Source of the DNA: Croceivirga sp.
GTDB taxonomy: Bacteria > Bacteroidota > Bacteroidia > Flavobacteriales > Flavobacteriaceae
Direction of reading: 5' to 3'
Assembly (NCBI GenBank): GCA_028284285.1
Contig: JANQSA010000032.1
Location: 124,001 to 188,000 of the forward strand
DNA length: 64,000 nt
Part shown: positions 28,702 to 37,601 of the stretch, in pieces
How the letters are laid out: every line of letters starts with the position of its first letter
How positions within the stretch are numbered: the stretch's first letter is position 1
Notes under the pieces: generated by a model
Told to the model about the DNA's origin: nothing
The model's database searches: none
What the model saw: the letters and a program-made list of their open reading frames with translations, nothing else
Program-made: the position numbers and the translations under genes

Positions 28702-29131
28702 GTCATCAAAGAGCGCTGTAATGTTGGGAAATCGATTTAGACACCAAATGGATGAGTTATTGACTGTTGACAAGGTCAAACCCGCAATCAACCAGATTGA
28801 ATCACATGCGTTTTTCCAACAACCTTTGGCCCAGGAAACTCTAACGGAATATGGTGTGCAAATGCAGGCCTGGGCCCCTTTTGCAGAAGGGCGTAATGGG
28901 CTTTTCCAAAACACGGTTCTTAACGAAATTGGGAAAAAATACAATAAAACCTCAGCACAGGTTAGCCTCCGGTGGCATTTTCAAAGAGGTGTCGTAACCA
29001 TTCCAAGGACCTCACAAAAATCACATATGATAGAAAATTTAGACATTTTCGACTTTGAACTTAGCCAATCGGATATGTTGTCAATTGCGAAATTGGATTT
29101 GGAAAAAACCCAATTTCCAGAATGGACCTAA
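28694..29131 (+). pseudogene. C-terminal remnant of an aldo/keto reductase
   Basis: 145 residues covering only the second half of an aldo/keto reductase: VKPAINQIESHAFFQQ (substrate/NADPH region), YGVQMQAWAPFAEGR, then NKTSAQVSLRWHFQRGVVTIPRTSQKSHMIENL, the NADPH-binding end. The first half, with the catalytic Asp-Tyr-Lys-His residues, is missing. Just before the good part, the segment KSAVMLGNRFRHQMDELL can be matched to the family's xRAIGVSNFxxxxLxxL, so the break lies further 5'. The frame overlaps the AraC stop by 8 bp, so the truncation point abuts the AraC gene. Aldo/keto reductases could have reduced lactaldehyde or a sugar; this copy is almost certainly inactive. Confidence 0.8.
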
Positions 29132-29175
29132 CGACATAGTTTCTTGTAAAGGAATGAAAATAAGCAACCATTGTT

Positions 29176-30057
29176 TTATTCCCAATTCAATTGGGGGTGT
29201 TTTTCCCGAAGATATTTATTGACCTTCACAATGTCCTCCTTTGCGGTAAGGTCAGGCACATGCTCTGAAAATGGAATCCCAATTGTTGTTTGGGGATAAT
29301 CCTTCAACATATTTAATAAGGCAGTGGGCAGTTCTTTTTCGTTTCGCTCCGGATGTACCGGACAGTTTTCGAGATATGGATATATTTTAGCGCCATCGAA
29401 CTTAAACGCGTTCATGCTTATCCTGGTCTTACCTTTAGTATCCTTGTAGCATTCAATTTTATCTTCGGACGGTTTTTCGATAATATCCAAAAGGTAGCCA
29501 TCCTTATCCAGTTTTGTCACGGCAAACCTTGAAATGCGTTCCAACGAAAATTGCATGGAACCCCGGTCATAGGCGATAAACGCATTGGGACTTGTGCTTT
29601 TCCGAAGTGCTTCAAGAGCGTTTTTCGAATATAAATTATCACTGTTACAGACGGAATAATATGTTTTGTTCAATTCAGGGAACTGTTCCATTGCTTGGTA
29701 AAGTGCATCCGCAGTTCCAAATGGTTTCACCCGGTCTTTGGGCACGTATTGGGTGGCGAATGAAATCCTCATTCCGTGAAAAGTGTTGTCGCGGTCTTTT
29801 TCTCCGTAAAATTCTTTAAAAAGTGTCCCTTGTTCACCAATCACCATGTATATGTTTTGGTAGCCCGCTTTTTTGGAATTGTAAAGCAGATAGTCCATCA
29901 TGGGGCGCCCCTCATGCCCCATGGCAATCAATCCCTTATTGCGCTCATTGGCCTGCTTGATCTCTTCATTACTTAGCCCGGATCGATCGGAAGCTGCTTT
30001 TTTCATCCGCGAAGAGGACCCTCCCGCAAGAATTACCAAGTTTGCATGTGTATTCAT
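29176..30057 (-). CDS. Sugar nucleotidyltransferase (NTP_transferase family)
   Basis: 293 residues. The N-terminus has the nucleotide-binding signature LAGGSSSRM (residues 10-18, a variant of LAGGxGTRL), later the metal-binding region SVCNSDNLYS and the substrate side IIEKPSED (EKP motif) and ISMNAFKF. This is the fold of enzymes that join a sugar-1-phosphate to NTP. Its start overlaps the stop of the upstream GHMP kinase by 4 bp (ATGA), so the two are coupled. Together they would take a free sugar to its 1-phosphate and then to a nucleotide sugar. With fucose as sugar this would equal the two halves of the fused bacterial enzyme Fkp, but the substrate is not proven. Confidence 0.85.
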   Translation of the reverse strand: MNTHANLVILAGGSSSRMKKAASDRSGLSNEEIKQANERNKGLIAMGHEGRPMMDYLLYNSKKAGYQNIYMVIGEQGTLFKEFYGEKDRDNTFHGMRISFATQYVPKDRVKPFGTADALYQAMEQFPELNKTYYSVCNSDNLYSKNALEALRKSTSPNAFIAYDRGSMQFSLERISRFAVTKLDKDGYLLDIIEKPSEDKIECYKDTKGKTRISMNAFKFDGAKIYPYLENCPVHPERNEKELPTALLNMLKDYPQTTIGIPFSEHVPDLTAKEDIVKVNKYLREKHPQLNWE

Positions 30058-31184
30058 TGTTTTAAATATCTTGATTCAATAATTCTTACCCCTTGATCCA
30101 CTACCACAGTATAGGCATCCTTTGCCCCGGCTTTTAACAGTGCTTCTATAACCTTAGCCTGCGTGCCATCCCTACTCAGCACCACGATGCTGCCCCCGCG
30201 GCCCGAGCCCACGATCTTTGCCCCCAGGGCTCCAGCACTGATGGCACCATCGATCATATCATCTATTCGTGGTACAGTAATTTTCAAAAAGGTTTTCAGG
30301 ATTTGGTGGTGCTCACTCATAAGTGCACCAATATGTTGCATGTCCCACTGGTCCTTTTCAAACTCCCTCAGGGCCCTTTGCGTAATGTCGTGGTTGAGAA
30401 TTGCTGCCTCCAAATAAATCCCGAGTTCATCACTTACATACTTCAGCAACTTTGGCAGGTCGGCTTTTTTGGCCATGTCAATTTCGAAAGCGGGAAGTTT
30501 CTGCTTGATCTGGTGTATGGCCAGGAGGGCTTTTTCCTTGAGTTCGCCCAAGACTCCTGTGGTATCTTTTGGAATGCCTGATTCCGCCACGATCAATCCG
30601 GGCAACTGTTTATCGAAGAGTTTGTAATGAGCATCTGCTCCGGTTTCCATGTACATGACATGCCCCAGGCCAATACTGTAATGATCCATCTTTCCACCAG
30701 GAGCCCCATGAAATGCTACCTCTGCCTGGTGGGATATCTTGGAGAGAAACGCTTTTGTCAAGGGCACATTGCACCCATAAGCCTTGATAAGGAAATGTAC
30801 CCACGCCAGCATTAACGCGCTAGAACTGGAGGTCCCGGCATTGATGGCGATATTGCCGGAAATGGTGATGTCATAGCCATGGGTGGGAACACAATCGTAA
30901 TCTTGCAAAATTTTGATAGCAGCCAGCAAATGGTCGCCTTTTTCAACCTTGCCTATGGGTATGTTGAGATCAATGATGCGTTTTTCCCCTATATCGGGTT
31001 TGTTAATCAAAAGTAGTCCAGTATTGTTCTTAAAGGCCGTCAATTGAATGTGCCTATTTATAGCGCAGGCGATGACGGGTAGTTCCAAATAATCTTGGTG
31101 GTCGCCAAAAAGGCAGGTTCTTCCTGGGGCTACCGTTATAATTTTTTCCAATAGCGTTTGCATATCTGTTTCCGTTACCGACAT
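30054..31184 (-). CDS. GHMP-family sugar kinase (galacto-/fucokinase-like)
   Basis: Start at ATG 31184 (376 residues); an in-frame TTG at 31190 overlaps the stop of the preceding remnant. GHMP landmarks: the sugar-binding APGRTCLFGDHQDY near the N-terminus, the ATP loop INAGTSSSSALM, HGAPGGKMDHY, and the C-terminal GAKIVGSGRGGSIVVL. The opening motif, with Gly-Asp-His, is that of galactokinase-type enzymes that phosphorylate the anomeric OH. Gene partners are a nucleotidyltransferase (4-bp overlap) and, upstream, fucosidases, which suggests L-fucose or another released sugar as substrate. Galactokinase is the main alternative; no galactose-pathway genes are in the window. Confidence 0.85.
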   Translation of the reverse strand: MSVTETDMQTLLEKIITVAPGRTCLFGDHQDYLELPVIACAINRHIQLTAFKNNTGLLLINKPDIGEKRIIDLNIPIGKVEKGDHLLAAIKILQDYDCVPTHGYDITISGNIAINAGTSSSSALMLAWVHFLIKAYGCNVPLTKAFLSKISHQAEVAFHGAPGGKMDHYSIGLGHVMYMETGADAHYKLFDKQLPGLIVAESGIPKDTTGVLGELKEKALLAIHQIKQKLPAFEIDMAKKADLPKLLKYVSDELGIYLEAAILNHDITQRALREFEKDQWDMQHIGALMSEHHQILKTFLKITVPRIDDMIDGAISAGALGAKIVGSGRGGSIVVLSRDGTQAKVIEALLKAGAKDAYTVVVDQGVRIIESRYLKQ

Positions 31185-31186
31185 GA

Positions 31187-31330
31187 TCAAATTTCATTCA
31201 TGAAAGGGGAAAAGGATGGGTCATTTTCAGAGCCGGTCCATCCGGCTATGCCCGATATATCATAGTCTATTTCACTTACCGGCCAACCCCTGCGACCATA
31301 TGTCCTGTATAGCATATTGTTTGATTTCCG
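31187..31330 (-). pseudogene. 3' remnant of an unidentified gene, coupled to the sugar kinase
   Basis: A 47-codon frame between an in-frame TAA (31331-31333) and a TGA (31187-31189) that lies only 2 bp before the kinase ATG. It reads as good protein (LYRTYGRRGWPVSEIDYD, then SGIAGWTGSENDPSFSPF). The tight TGA-TC-ATG join is operon-like, so this is probably the last part of a gene that once preceded the kinase, its 5' part deleted. I do not recognise the family. Confidence 0.4.
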
Positions 31331-31357
31331 TTATTTCAGATTTCTTTGATCAGTATT

Positions 31358-33451
31358 TTATTTCGTGATGATCCCCAACTCGGCAATTAAGGCTTTTCCT
31401 GCATCGTTTTTGGTCTTTTTGGGGAGGAATTTGAGATACCTTCCCTGCACCGTTTTGTTAAACCAGATGCGTTGTTCTATAGGGTTGTTCAGCACATTGG
31501 AGAATTCCCCTTGTTGCACCAACGACCAGTTGCGCCCATTGCTACTGCTATAAAGCGCATAATGGGTAACAATGCCCGAAAGATGCCTGTGCTGTGTGGG
31601 AGTATAGGTAAAGCCCTTGAACTGTTCGGTCTTTCCCAAATCAATCACTAATCCCTTCCGTAATTCACTTTCGGTCAGCGTATAATCCGACCAAGGGTCA
31701 TCGTCAATAGCTCGAATGGCCTCTTCGGTGATTGATCTGCCAACAATGCTCCAATCTTTTTTGCCAATATCAAAACGGATCACTTTGGGTTCACTGCTTC
31801 TTTTGGAATCGGGGTCATAGCTTATGACCGATAGTTGAATGGGAGCAAGGGCCTCAAAAGGAACCGTGTATCTTGTAGATTTTGCACTGGCTTCTGAGCC
31901 ATCCGTAGTATAGTAATAGTCCACTCCTGCTTCCAAACTTTCAATACGAAGCATTCCGGATTTATCCCGGGTAACCTTTGGTACTTCAACCATGGCTGGG
32001 GCCAGGTACACCTCAATATTGGAAAGTACAGGAGCGGCTTTGGCATCGTCAATGGTCACCTTTAGTCGACTTGCCGTGGTTTCTTCCAAACGAAGCAGTC
32101 TTTTATAACCAATGGTCCCAAAGCCGCCCAAAGATGTCCATTCACCATCGGTAAAGGCTTCCAAAGAAAAAGACCTTACCCTTTGCCCCAAGGGAATATG
32201 CTCTTGGATAAGCATGCGGTTAAAGGTGGTGGGTGTTCCAAAATCTAGGGTGATGGAGGCCGTACTTATCGAATCATCCGTGGCCCAATAGGTGGTGCCC
32301 TGACCGTCAACTAGATTGTCGGCTCCGTAAGTGCTATGGTCGCCCCGAACGTTTGATGCCTCAATATCTTTGCCCAGGGCCAGATTGTTGGCAAAATCCA
32401 AATCGAGCTGGGCGCGGAGCTTTTTGAGCTGAGCTATGTCTTTTTCGTGAACCAAGCCCCTATTGTCCACGGGCAGGTTAAGCAGGAGCGTGGCGTTTTG
32501 CCCTACGGAACGGTAATAAATGTCCATCAAATGTCCCAAAGATTTTACCTTGTCATCCTCCGATTTATGGTAAAACCAGCCTGGCCGTATCGAAACATCG
32601 GCCTCGGCAGGTACCCAGTGTGTACCGTTCTCCTGCCCCATGGAATATTGCTTGGCATATTCAGGCATACCGCCATAAACCTCGTCCTTCAACAGAGGCG
32701 ACCATGTTACATCATAGGCAAAACCATGCTCGTTACCGACCCAACGGACATCGGGGCCGGCATCGCTCCAGATGATGGCATTGGGTTGCCATTCCCGTAT
32801 CATTTCAATGGTGGTGGGCCAGTTGTAATAGGTCTTTTTGTCCACCCGTCTCGTCTCATCGGCTCCACCATAATATCCGTCGCCACCGTTGGCTCCATCG
32901 AACCACACTTCAAAAACATCACCGTATTGGGTAAGCAGTTCCCCAAGCTGTTTTCTAAAGTAATCCACGTATTCAGGTTTACCGTAGTCGGCATGGTTGC
33001 GGTCCCAGGGTGAGGTGTAGATACCCAACCTTAAATCATATTCTTTGCAAGCGTCCGCCAATTCTTTTATCACATCACCTTTACCATCCTTCCAAGGGGA
33101 GTTTTTAACCGAGTACTCGGTATATTCGGAGGGCCAGAGACAAAAACCATCGTGGTGCTTTGCTGTTATGATGATGCCCTTCATCCCGGCCTCCTTAGCC
33201 ACACTAGCCCATTGTCTAGCATCCAACTCTTTAGGGTTAAACATCTCTGCAGGGGTGTCACCATAGCCCCATTCCATATTGGCAAAGGTATTCAGGCCGA
33301 AATGGATAAAGCCGTAAAATTCCATCTGCTGCCAGGCCAGTTGCTTTTTGTTGGGGATAGGATCAACAGGTTCGGGGGGTGGCGGTGCGGGACTACAGCC
33401 GATAATAACCAATGTCAGTAACATCAGGTAAGCTTTTGGGTTGGTATTCAT
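31358..33451 (-). CDS. GH29 alpha-L-fucosidase with C-terminal discoidin (F5/8) domains, lipoprotein
   Basis: Start at ATG 33451 or 33466; both give a lipoprotein signal (LTLVIIGC) followed by a Pro-rich linker. Numbering from 33466 (702 residues): GH29 barrel about 40-350 with FYGFIHFGLNTF, TAKHHDGFCLWPS (His104-His105) and nucleophile segment VWFDGANGG (Asp190). The short barrel and GGDGYYGG loop are like GH29 subfamily B, which prefers branched alpha-1,3/1,4-fucose. Then a discoidin/CBM32-like domain (about 365-500: NLVDGQGTTYWATDDS), a small FN3/CHB-type domain (YYTTDGSEAS), and a second discoidin-like domain (about 580-702). It is the only fucosidase here with binding modules of this kind and one of the most diverged GH29s in the window. 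Confidence 0.92.
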   Translation of the reverse strand: MNTNPKAYLMLLTLVIIGCSPAPPPPEPVDPIPNKKQLAWQQMEFYGFIHFGLNTFANMEWGYGDTPAEMFNPKELDARQWASVAKEAGMKGIIITAKHHDGFCLWPSEYTEYSVKNSPWKDGKGDVIKELADACKEYDLRLGIYTSPWDRNHADYGKPEYVDYFRKQLGELLTQYGDVFEVWFDGANGGDGYYGGADETRRVDKKTYYNWPTTIEMIREWQPNAIIWSDAGPDVRWVGNEHGFAYDVTWSPLLKDEVYGGMPEYAKQYSMGQENGTHWVPAEADVSIRPGWFYHKSEDDKVKSLGHLMDIYYRSVGQNATLLLNLPVDNRGLVHEKDIAQLKKLRAQLDLDFANNLALGKDIEASNVRGDHSTYGADNLVDGQGTTYWATDDSISTASITLDFGTPTTFNRMLIQEHIPLGQRVRSFSLEAFTDGEWTSLGGFGTIGYKRLLRLEETTASRLKVTIDDAKAAPVLSNIEVYLAPAMVEVPKVTRDKSGMLRIESLEAGVDYYYTTDGSEASAKSTRYTVPFEALAPIQLSVISYDPDSKRSSEPKVIRFDIGKKDWSIVGRSITEEAIRAIDDDPWSDYTLTESELRKGLVIDLGKTEQFKGFTYTPTQHRHLSGIVTHYALYSSSNGRNWSLVQQGEFSNVLNNPIEQRIWFNKTVQGRYLKFLPKKTKNDAGKALIAELGIITK

Positions 33452-33604
33452 TGTTATACGTTTCATTTTTTAAGTTTCTGTTGTTTTGGATTTATTGTTC
33501 GTTCTTCAATGTTGATTGCTTGGTGCTTGATGCACGGTGCTCTATGTTTTTTGATCCCTTTGCCTTTCCAAGCTCTGAACTCATAACAAGTTCAAGGGTA
33601 GGTA

Positions 33605-33626
33605 TCGCTTCGGCTCCGCTCAGCGA
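33605..33626. repeat. REP-like GC-rich palindromic element
   Basis: TCGCTTCGGCTCCGCTCAGCGA: arms TCGCT and AGCGA around a GC-rich centre, in an otherwise AT-rich spacer. The sequence is of the CGCTTCG..CTCCGCTCAGCGACC type that is common between genes in flavobacteria, so probably an interspersed non-coding repeat. Confidence 0.45.
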
Positions 33627-33674
33627 CCACATTTTTCAAGTTGAATTCTGTCCACTATTACTACTCACTGCTTA

Positions 33675-33713
33675 TATTTTCTCTTCTCTATTTTCTCTTC
33701 TCTATTTTCTTTT
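33675..33713. repeat. Pyrimidine tandem repeat, 14-bp unit
   Basis: Two exact copies of TATTTTCTCTTCTC (33675-33688 and 33689-33702) and a partial third copy (33703-33712). One strand is nearly all C/T. Function not known; it lies in the 490-bp gene-free spacer between GH29 and GH95. Confidence 0.75.
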
Positions 33714-33777
33714 GTCTAGGTTGTTGTTTCTGTAGTTTGGGGTTTTTTGTTCGGTCTTGATGGTATCTGTTCCTTTT

Positions 33778-33847
33778 CTAAACCCTAAACCCTAAACCCT
33801 GAACCCTAAACCCTGAACCCTGAACCCTGAACCTGAACCTGAACCTG
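33778..33847. repeat. Telomere-like AAACCCT/GAACCCT tandem repeat
   Basis: About seven units of the 7-mer RAACCCT (mix of AAACCCT and GAACCCT), then three 6-mers GAACCT. The AAACCCT unit is the same as the plant telomere repeat, which is surely coincidence in a bacterium. It sits upstream of the minus-strand GH29 start at 33451/33466. Unit-length drift from 7 to 6 bp is typical of slippage-prone arrays. I see no gene in 33467-33953. Confidence 0.9.
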
Positions 33848-33953
33848 CTTACTGCTACAGCCTACTGTTTCAAGTTTCAATTTCAAAGTTTTACCTCTTC
33901 CATTGTCATAATCCTGTCCGATGTCTCACATTTAATATCTCATATCTACAATA

Positions 33954-36320
33954 TCAAAACCCCTCCAATACCACGTTTTCATCCTTTTTCAAATCCACAT
34001 CTTTCTGATTATCTCCATAGACCAACTTTATTTTTTTGTCTTCCGAAGAAACCAAACTAAGTGATCGCAGACTATTGTCTTCCCAAACCATGTCTACGGT
34101 AATATTGCCCCTGGCCTTTAGCCCTTTGACCTGTCCGGTCTTCCAGCTTGGCGGCAATGCGGGAAGCAATCGCAGTATTCCCGGTTCGTGCGATTGTAAC
34201 AGCATTTCAGCTACCCCTGCGGTATAACCGAAATTGCCATCGATCTGAAATGGGGGATGGGCATCAAATAGATTGGGGTACATGGATCTTTGGAACAACA
34301 GTTTTATATGTTCATGGGCCATGGCCCCATCCAATAAGCGTGCACTGCAGTTGATGAGCCAGGCCCGACTCCATCCCGTTCCCGCACCCCCATTTTCCAG
34401 GCGATAATCCAAGGTTTTCCGAACCGCGTTGAAGAGTTCGGGTGTTTTGCTTTGTGTTATGGCGATACCCGGATGAAAGCCGTAAAGATGCGACATATGC
34501 CGATGGCCAGGTTCCGGTTCACCATATTCACGATCCCATTCCAAAATACGGCCATCGCCGCCCAGAACAAAGCCCGGGCGCAATCGCCGTTTCTGTTGGG
34601 TGGTTATTTCCAAAAGTTTATTTTCAATATTTAGTATTTGACAGGTCTTGGTATAGTTGTCAAATACCTCGGCAATCACTTGCTGGTCCATGGCACTGCC
34701 CATACAGGTAGCCACCGAGTCCATTTCTTTATTAAAAAACCGGTTTTCGGGTGAGGTGGAGGGAGCCGAAACCAAATAGCCGTCACGGGGATCTTCGATT
34801 AACCAATCACTATAAAATTGGGCCACTTGGTGTAGGGCTGGAAATACCCGCTCCTTAAGGAAGTCTTTGTCTTGGGTAAATTCATAATGCTCCCAATAGT
34901 GTTGCATCAACCAACCGCCGGCCCCTACAGAGCAGCCCCAATAAGCCGTTGGAGCACGCAACCAAGTGGGTGCCCATAGGTCAGTGGCGTGCGGTACAAA
35001 ACTGCCTCGACAGCCATAATTTTTTTTGGCGGTGACCTTTCCATTTTCAATGAGTTTGTCGACGTAGTCAAACAGCGGTTGGTTGAGTTCGTCCAACTGG
35101 GTGAGGTTAGCGGGCCAATAGTTCATCTGTAGGTTGATGTTGAGGTGGTAATCCCCGTTCCAGGGTGCCTCAATATGGGGATTCCAAAGGCCTTGCAGAT
35201 TAGCCGGGTTGGAGCCGGGACGCGAGGAACTGATGAGCAGATAGCGTCCGTAATGAAAAAGTAAGGCGTCCAAACCAGGATCAGATGCCCCGTTTTCAAT
35301 GACGGCCAATCGCATATCCGTAGGGATGCTGTCTTTTTCCCCATTATCCAAACGGAGATGGGTGCGGGCATACAACGCGTCAAAATCCGCTTTATGGTCT
35401 CGCCAAATTTTGGCATAACCCGCATCTTTGGCCGCTTGCAGTTGTTCGATACTCTTGTTGGTATACTTCTCGCTATAGTAGGATGAATTGGAGGTAAGAT
35501 AGCATACCACCCTTTTGCTCCCTTGAAGTTGTAAATGGCCCTTTCCCGCTTCAACCGTTCCGTCTTTATGGTCAATCTGGAGCCTGGTCTGGAATTTGAC
35601 CCCCGTGGTAATGGGTGTTGGTTTGGAATCAAAATAACCACCATACTGGGTCACTTCACCATCCATGACCAACACCTTGTCCTCATTTACCCAAGTTTTG
35701 GCAGTTGGGTGCCCATGATCTTCGGGGCGTTCCATACGAAATTTGGCCCATAGGCCTTTGGGGTCTTCTGTAGAGAGTTCCACCACCAAGGCTTCGTGGG
35801 GATGCGAAACGAATACCTTTTCTGTTACCTGATACCCATTGGCTTTGTAGGAAACCGAAACAAGAGCCTCATTGAGGTTGAGTTCCCTCCGGTAATCTGT
35901 AATGTTGTCGTGATCAAAATCAATGAACAAATCCCCCATGGTCTGGTGGGAACGCACCACTTTCTTTCTGGAAAATTTATCTACAAAAAGACTGTCGGCC
36001 AAAACGTTTTCGCCCTGAATCAGCAGTTCCCTTATTCTTTGGAGATCTTCGGGGGTGCCGTCAGGCTCATCCCAATCCGGACGGTCCGAAGGCCAAAGGG
36101 AATCGTCATTGAGTTGAATCCGTTCTCTTATGGGATCACCAAAGACCATGGCTCCCAATCGCCCGTTACCCAGTGGTAGAGCTTCTTCCCATTCTTTGGC
36201 GGGAGCGTAATACCAAAGTATGTCTTGGGCTATGAAGTTTTCTTGGCAAGACAGAAGACCGACTAAAATACCTATCAACCCAACTCGAAACAGCTTAATT
36301 TTGTACAAGTGCAAAGACAT
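33954..36320 (-). CDS. GH95 alpha-L-fucosidase, lipoprotein
   Basis: 788 residues with lipobox GLLSC (Cys 25). N-terminal beta-sandwich starts at the family signature ALPLGNGRLGAMVFGD. The (alpha/alpha)6 barrel has NLQGLWNP..APWNGDYHLNINLQMNYW, where Asn394 and Asn396 match the two catalytic-activating asparagines of the Bifidobacterium enzyme AfcA; SAPSTSPENRF carries the general acid Glu; and PPFQIDGNFGYTAG carries the essential Asp. GH95 enzymes are inverting and typically cut alpha-1,2-fucose, though L-galactosidases also occur. All active-site motifs are intact. The only GH95 in the window; it begins 12 bp after the stop... of no other gene on its 5' side except the GH29 at 36332, so both are co-transcribed. 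Confidence 0.94.
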   Translation of the reverse strand: MSLHLYKIKLFRVGLIGILVGLLSCQENFIAQDILWYYAPAKEWEEALPLGNGRLGAMVFGDPIRERIQLNDDSLWPSDRPDWDEPDGTPEDLQRIRELLIQGENVLADSLFVDKFSRKKVVRSHQTMGDLFIDFDHDNITDYRRELNLNEALVSVSYKANGYQVTEKVFVSHPHEALVVELSTEDPKGLWAKFRMERPEDHGHPTAKTWVNEDKVLVMDGEVTQYGGYFDSKPTPITTGVKFQTRLQIDHKDGTVEAGKGHLQLQGSKRVVCYLTSNSSYYSEKYTNKSIEQLQAAKDAGYAKIWRDHKADFDALYARTHLRLDNGEKDSIPTDMRLAVIENGASDPGLDALLFHYGRYLLISSSRPGSNPANLQGLWNPHIEAPWNGDYHLNINLQMNYWPANLTQLDELNQPLFDYVDKLIENGKVTAKKNYGCRGSFVPHATDLWAPTWLRAPTAYWGCSVGAGGWLMQHYWEHYEFTQDKDFLKERVFPALHQVAQFYSDWLIEDPRDGYLVSAPSTSPENRFFNKEMDSVATCMGSAMDQQVIAEVFDNYTKTCQILNIENKLLEITTQQKRRLRPGFVLGGDGRILEWDREYGEPEPGHRHMSHLYGFHPGIAITQSKTPELFNAVRKTLDYRLENGGAGTGWSRAWLINCSARLLDGAMAHEHIKLLFQRSMYPNLFDAHPPFQIDGNFGYTAGVAEMLLQSHEPGILRLLPALPPSWKTGQVKGLKARGNITVDMVWEDNSLRSLSLVSSEDKKIKLVYGDNQKDVDLKKDENVVLEGF

Positions 36321-36331
36321 AACGTATCGAT

Positions 36332-37390
36332 TTATTTTTCATCCAATAGTTTCCCCACTTCCAAAAGGATATCCACACTTTCGGGTGGAATGTTACCATT
36401 GCCATCAGGCCCTACGTTGAGCAAAAGGTTACCGCCTTTGCCGTTGATGTCCTGCAATTTATCATAGACCACTTGGGGTGATTTCCAATCGGTATCGCTC
36501 GTCTTAAAGCCCCAGGAATGGTTCATGGTATAACAGGCCTCCCAGTAATGTTGAAGCGCCTCGTCGGGATGCTTTTGTTCGGGGGTTCCAAAATCCTTTT
36601 TAAAATGTGCCCGTTTGGCCACCCGGTTATTAATGATGATATCGGGCTTCAAGTTGAGAATGTAGTTGTACAGTTCCTTGCCGGTTTGCAAATCCCACCA
36701 ATGTACCCAATCGCCATCAAACCACAAGATGTCGGTATCATACTTTTCAATGAGTTCCCTGACCTGGTTTTTAAGGTAGGTAACATATTCTTCCTTTTTT
36801 CCGGTTTTCATGCGCACCTCGCCCCACAGGGTCCACCAATCCGTTCCATCAATATTGCGTTCTTGTGAGGCATGGTGCCAATCGATAATACTGTAGTAGG
36901 TACCAAATTTTAGCCTGTGCTTGCGGCAGGCGGCACTCAACTCAGCGATAATATCCCGTTTAAATGGGGTGTTGGCCACATCAAAATTCGTGTATTCACT
37001 ATCCCAAAGGCAAAATCCCTCATGGTGCTTGGTGGTGACGACGATATATTTCATCCCTGCCTTTTTAGCGGTTTGGGCAACGAAATCGGCATCAAAATCC
37101 TTGGGGTTAAAGGTATGGGTGAGCATGGCGTATTCCTGGGGGGCTATATCGGCATGAGCCTGGATCCATTCTGCATATTTAGGCATGATCTTCCCTTTCC
37201 ATTCCCCGCCTAATTGGCTGTACAGCCCAAAGTGAATGAACATGCCGTATTTGGCTTTTTTGAACCAGCTCAAACGTTGGTCGAAATCGGATATGGATTC
37301 GTTCAGATAATCCCTTTTAGTTTGGCTTCGTCCCCAAATCACGGCAAGCAGGATGAATGCCGAGGCCAAAACAATTCTTTTTTTTGTCAT
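36332..37390 (-). CDS. GH29 alpha-L-fucosidase, short form
   Basis: Start at ATG 37390 (352 residues) with signal peptide ending IWGRSQ; a longer frame to 37525 reads into non-coding sequence. Motifs: WFKKAKYGMFIHFGLYS, TTKHHEGFCLWDS (His122-His123), YYSIIDWHH and nucleophile segment ILWFDGDWVHW (Asp225), CYTMNHSWGF, GGNLLLNVGPDGNG. It ends right after the barrel (LLEVGKLLDEK), lacking the C-terminal beta-sandwich most GH29 have, so it may pair with another protein or be a trimmed gene; the clean end favours a natural short form. The next gene (GH95) starts 12 bp downstream. Confidence 0.92.
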   Translation of the reverse strand: MTKKRIVLASAFILLAVIWGRSQTKRDYLNESISDFDQRLSWFKKAKYGMFIHFGLYSQLGGEWKGKIMPKYAEWIQAHADIAPQEYAMLTHTFNPKDFDADFVAQTAKKAGMKYIVVTTKHHEGFCLWDSEYTNFDVANTPFKRDIIAELSAACRKHRLKFGTYYSIIDWHHASQERNIDGTDWWTLWGEVRMKTGKKEEYVTYLKNQVRELIEKYDTDILWFDGDWVHWWDLQTGKELYNYILNLKPDIIINNRVAKRAHFKKDFGTPEQKHPDEALQHYWEACYTMNHSWGFKTSDTDWKSPQVVYDKLQDINGKGGNLLLNVGPDGNGNIPPESVDILLEVGKLLDEK

Positions 37391-37601
37391 AGTTGCTCTT
37401 TTATGTTTTATCTTGTTAAATCCTGTTTCCAATTTCAAATAAAACAGATATGAATTGATTTTCTTCGGTGCGATTATCCAAGCATACCAGTTCCAATTGG
37501 ATAAGCGCCCCTGTTTTGAACCCATTCATAGTTCTGGCGCGGCTACAATTGCTGTACACTTTTATGCTCAACACAAACCACGTTCGTTTTGGGTGTGTAC
37601 T

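Noticed and set aside
29180-29194. CCCAATTCAATTGGG palindrome as a terminator
   Set aside because: The central loop is one base and it overlaps the last codons of the nucleotidyltransferase; no T-run.
33778-33847. CRISPR array or eukaryotic telomere
   Set aside because: Units are 6-7 bp without spacers, and the surrounding genes are bacterial; it is a simple tandem repeat.
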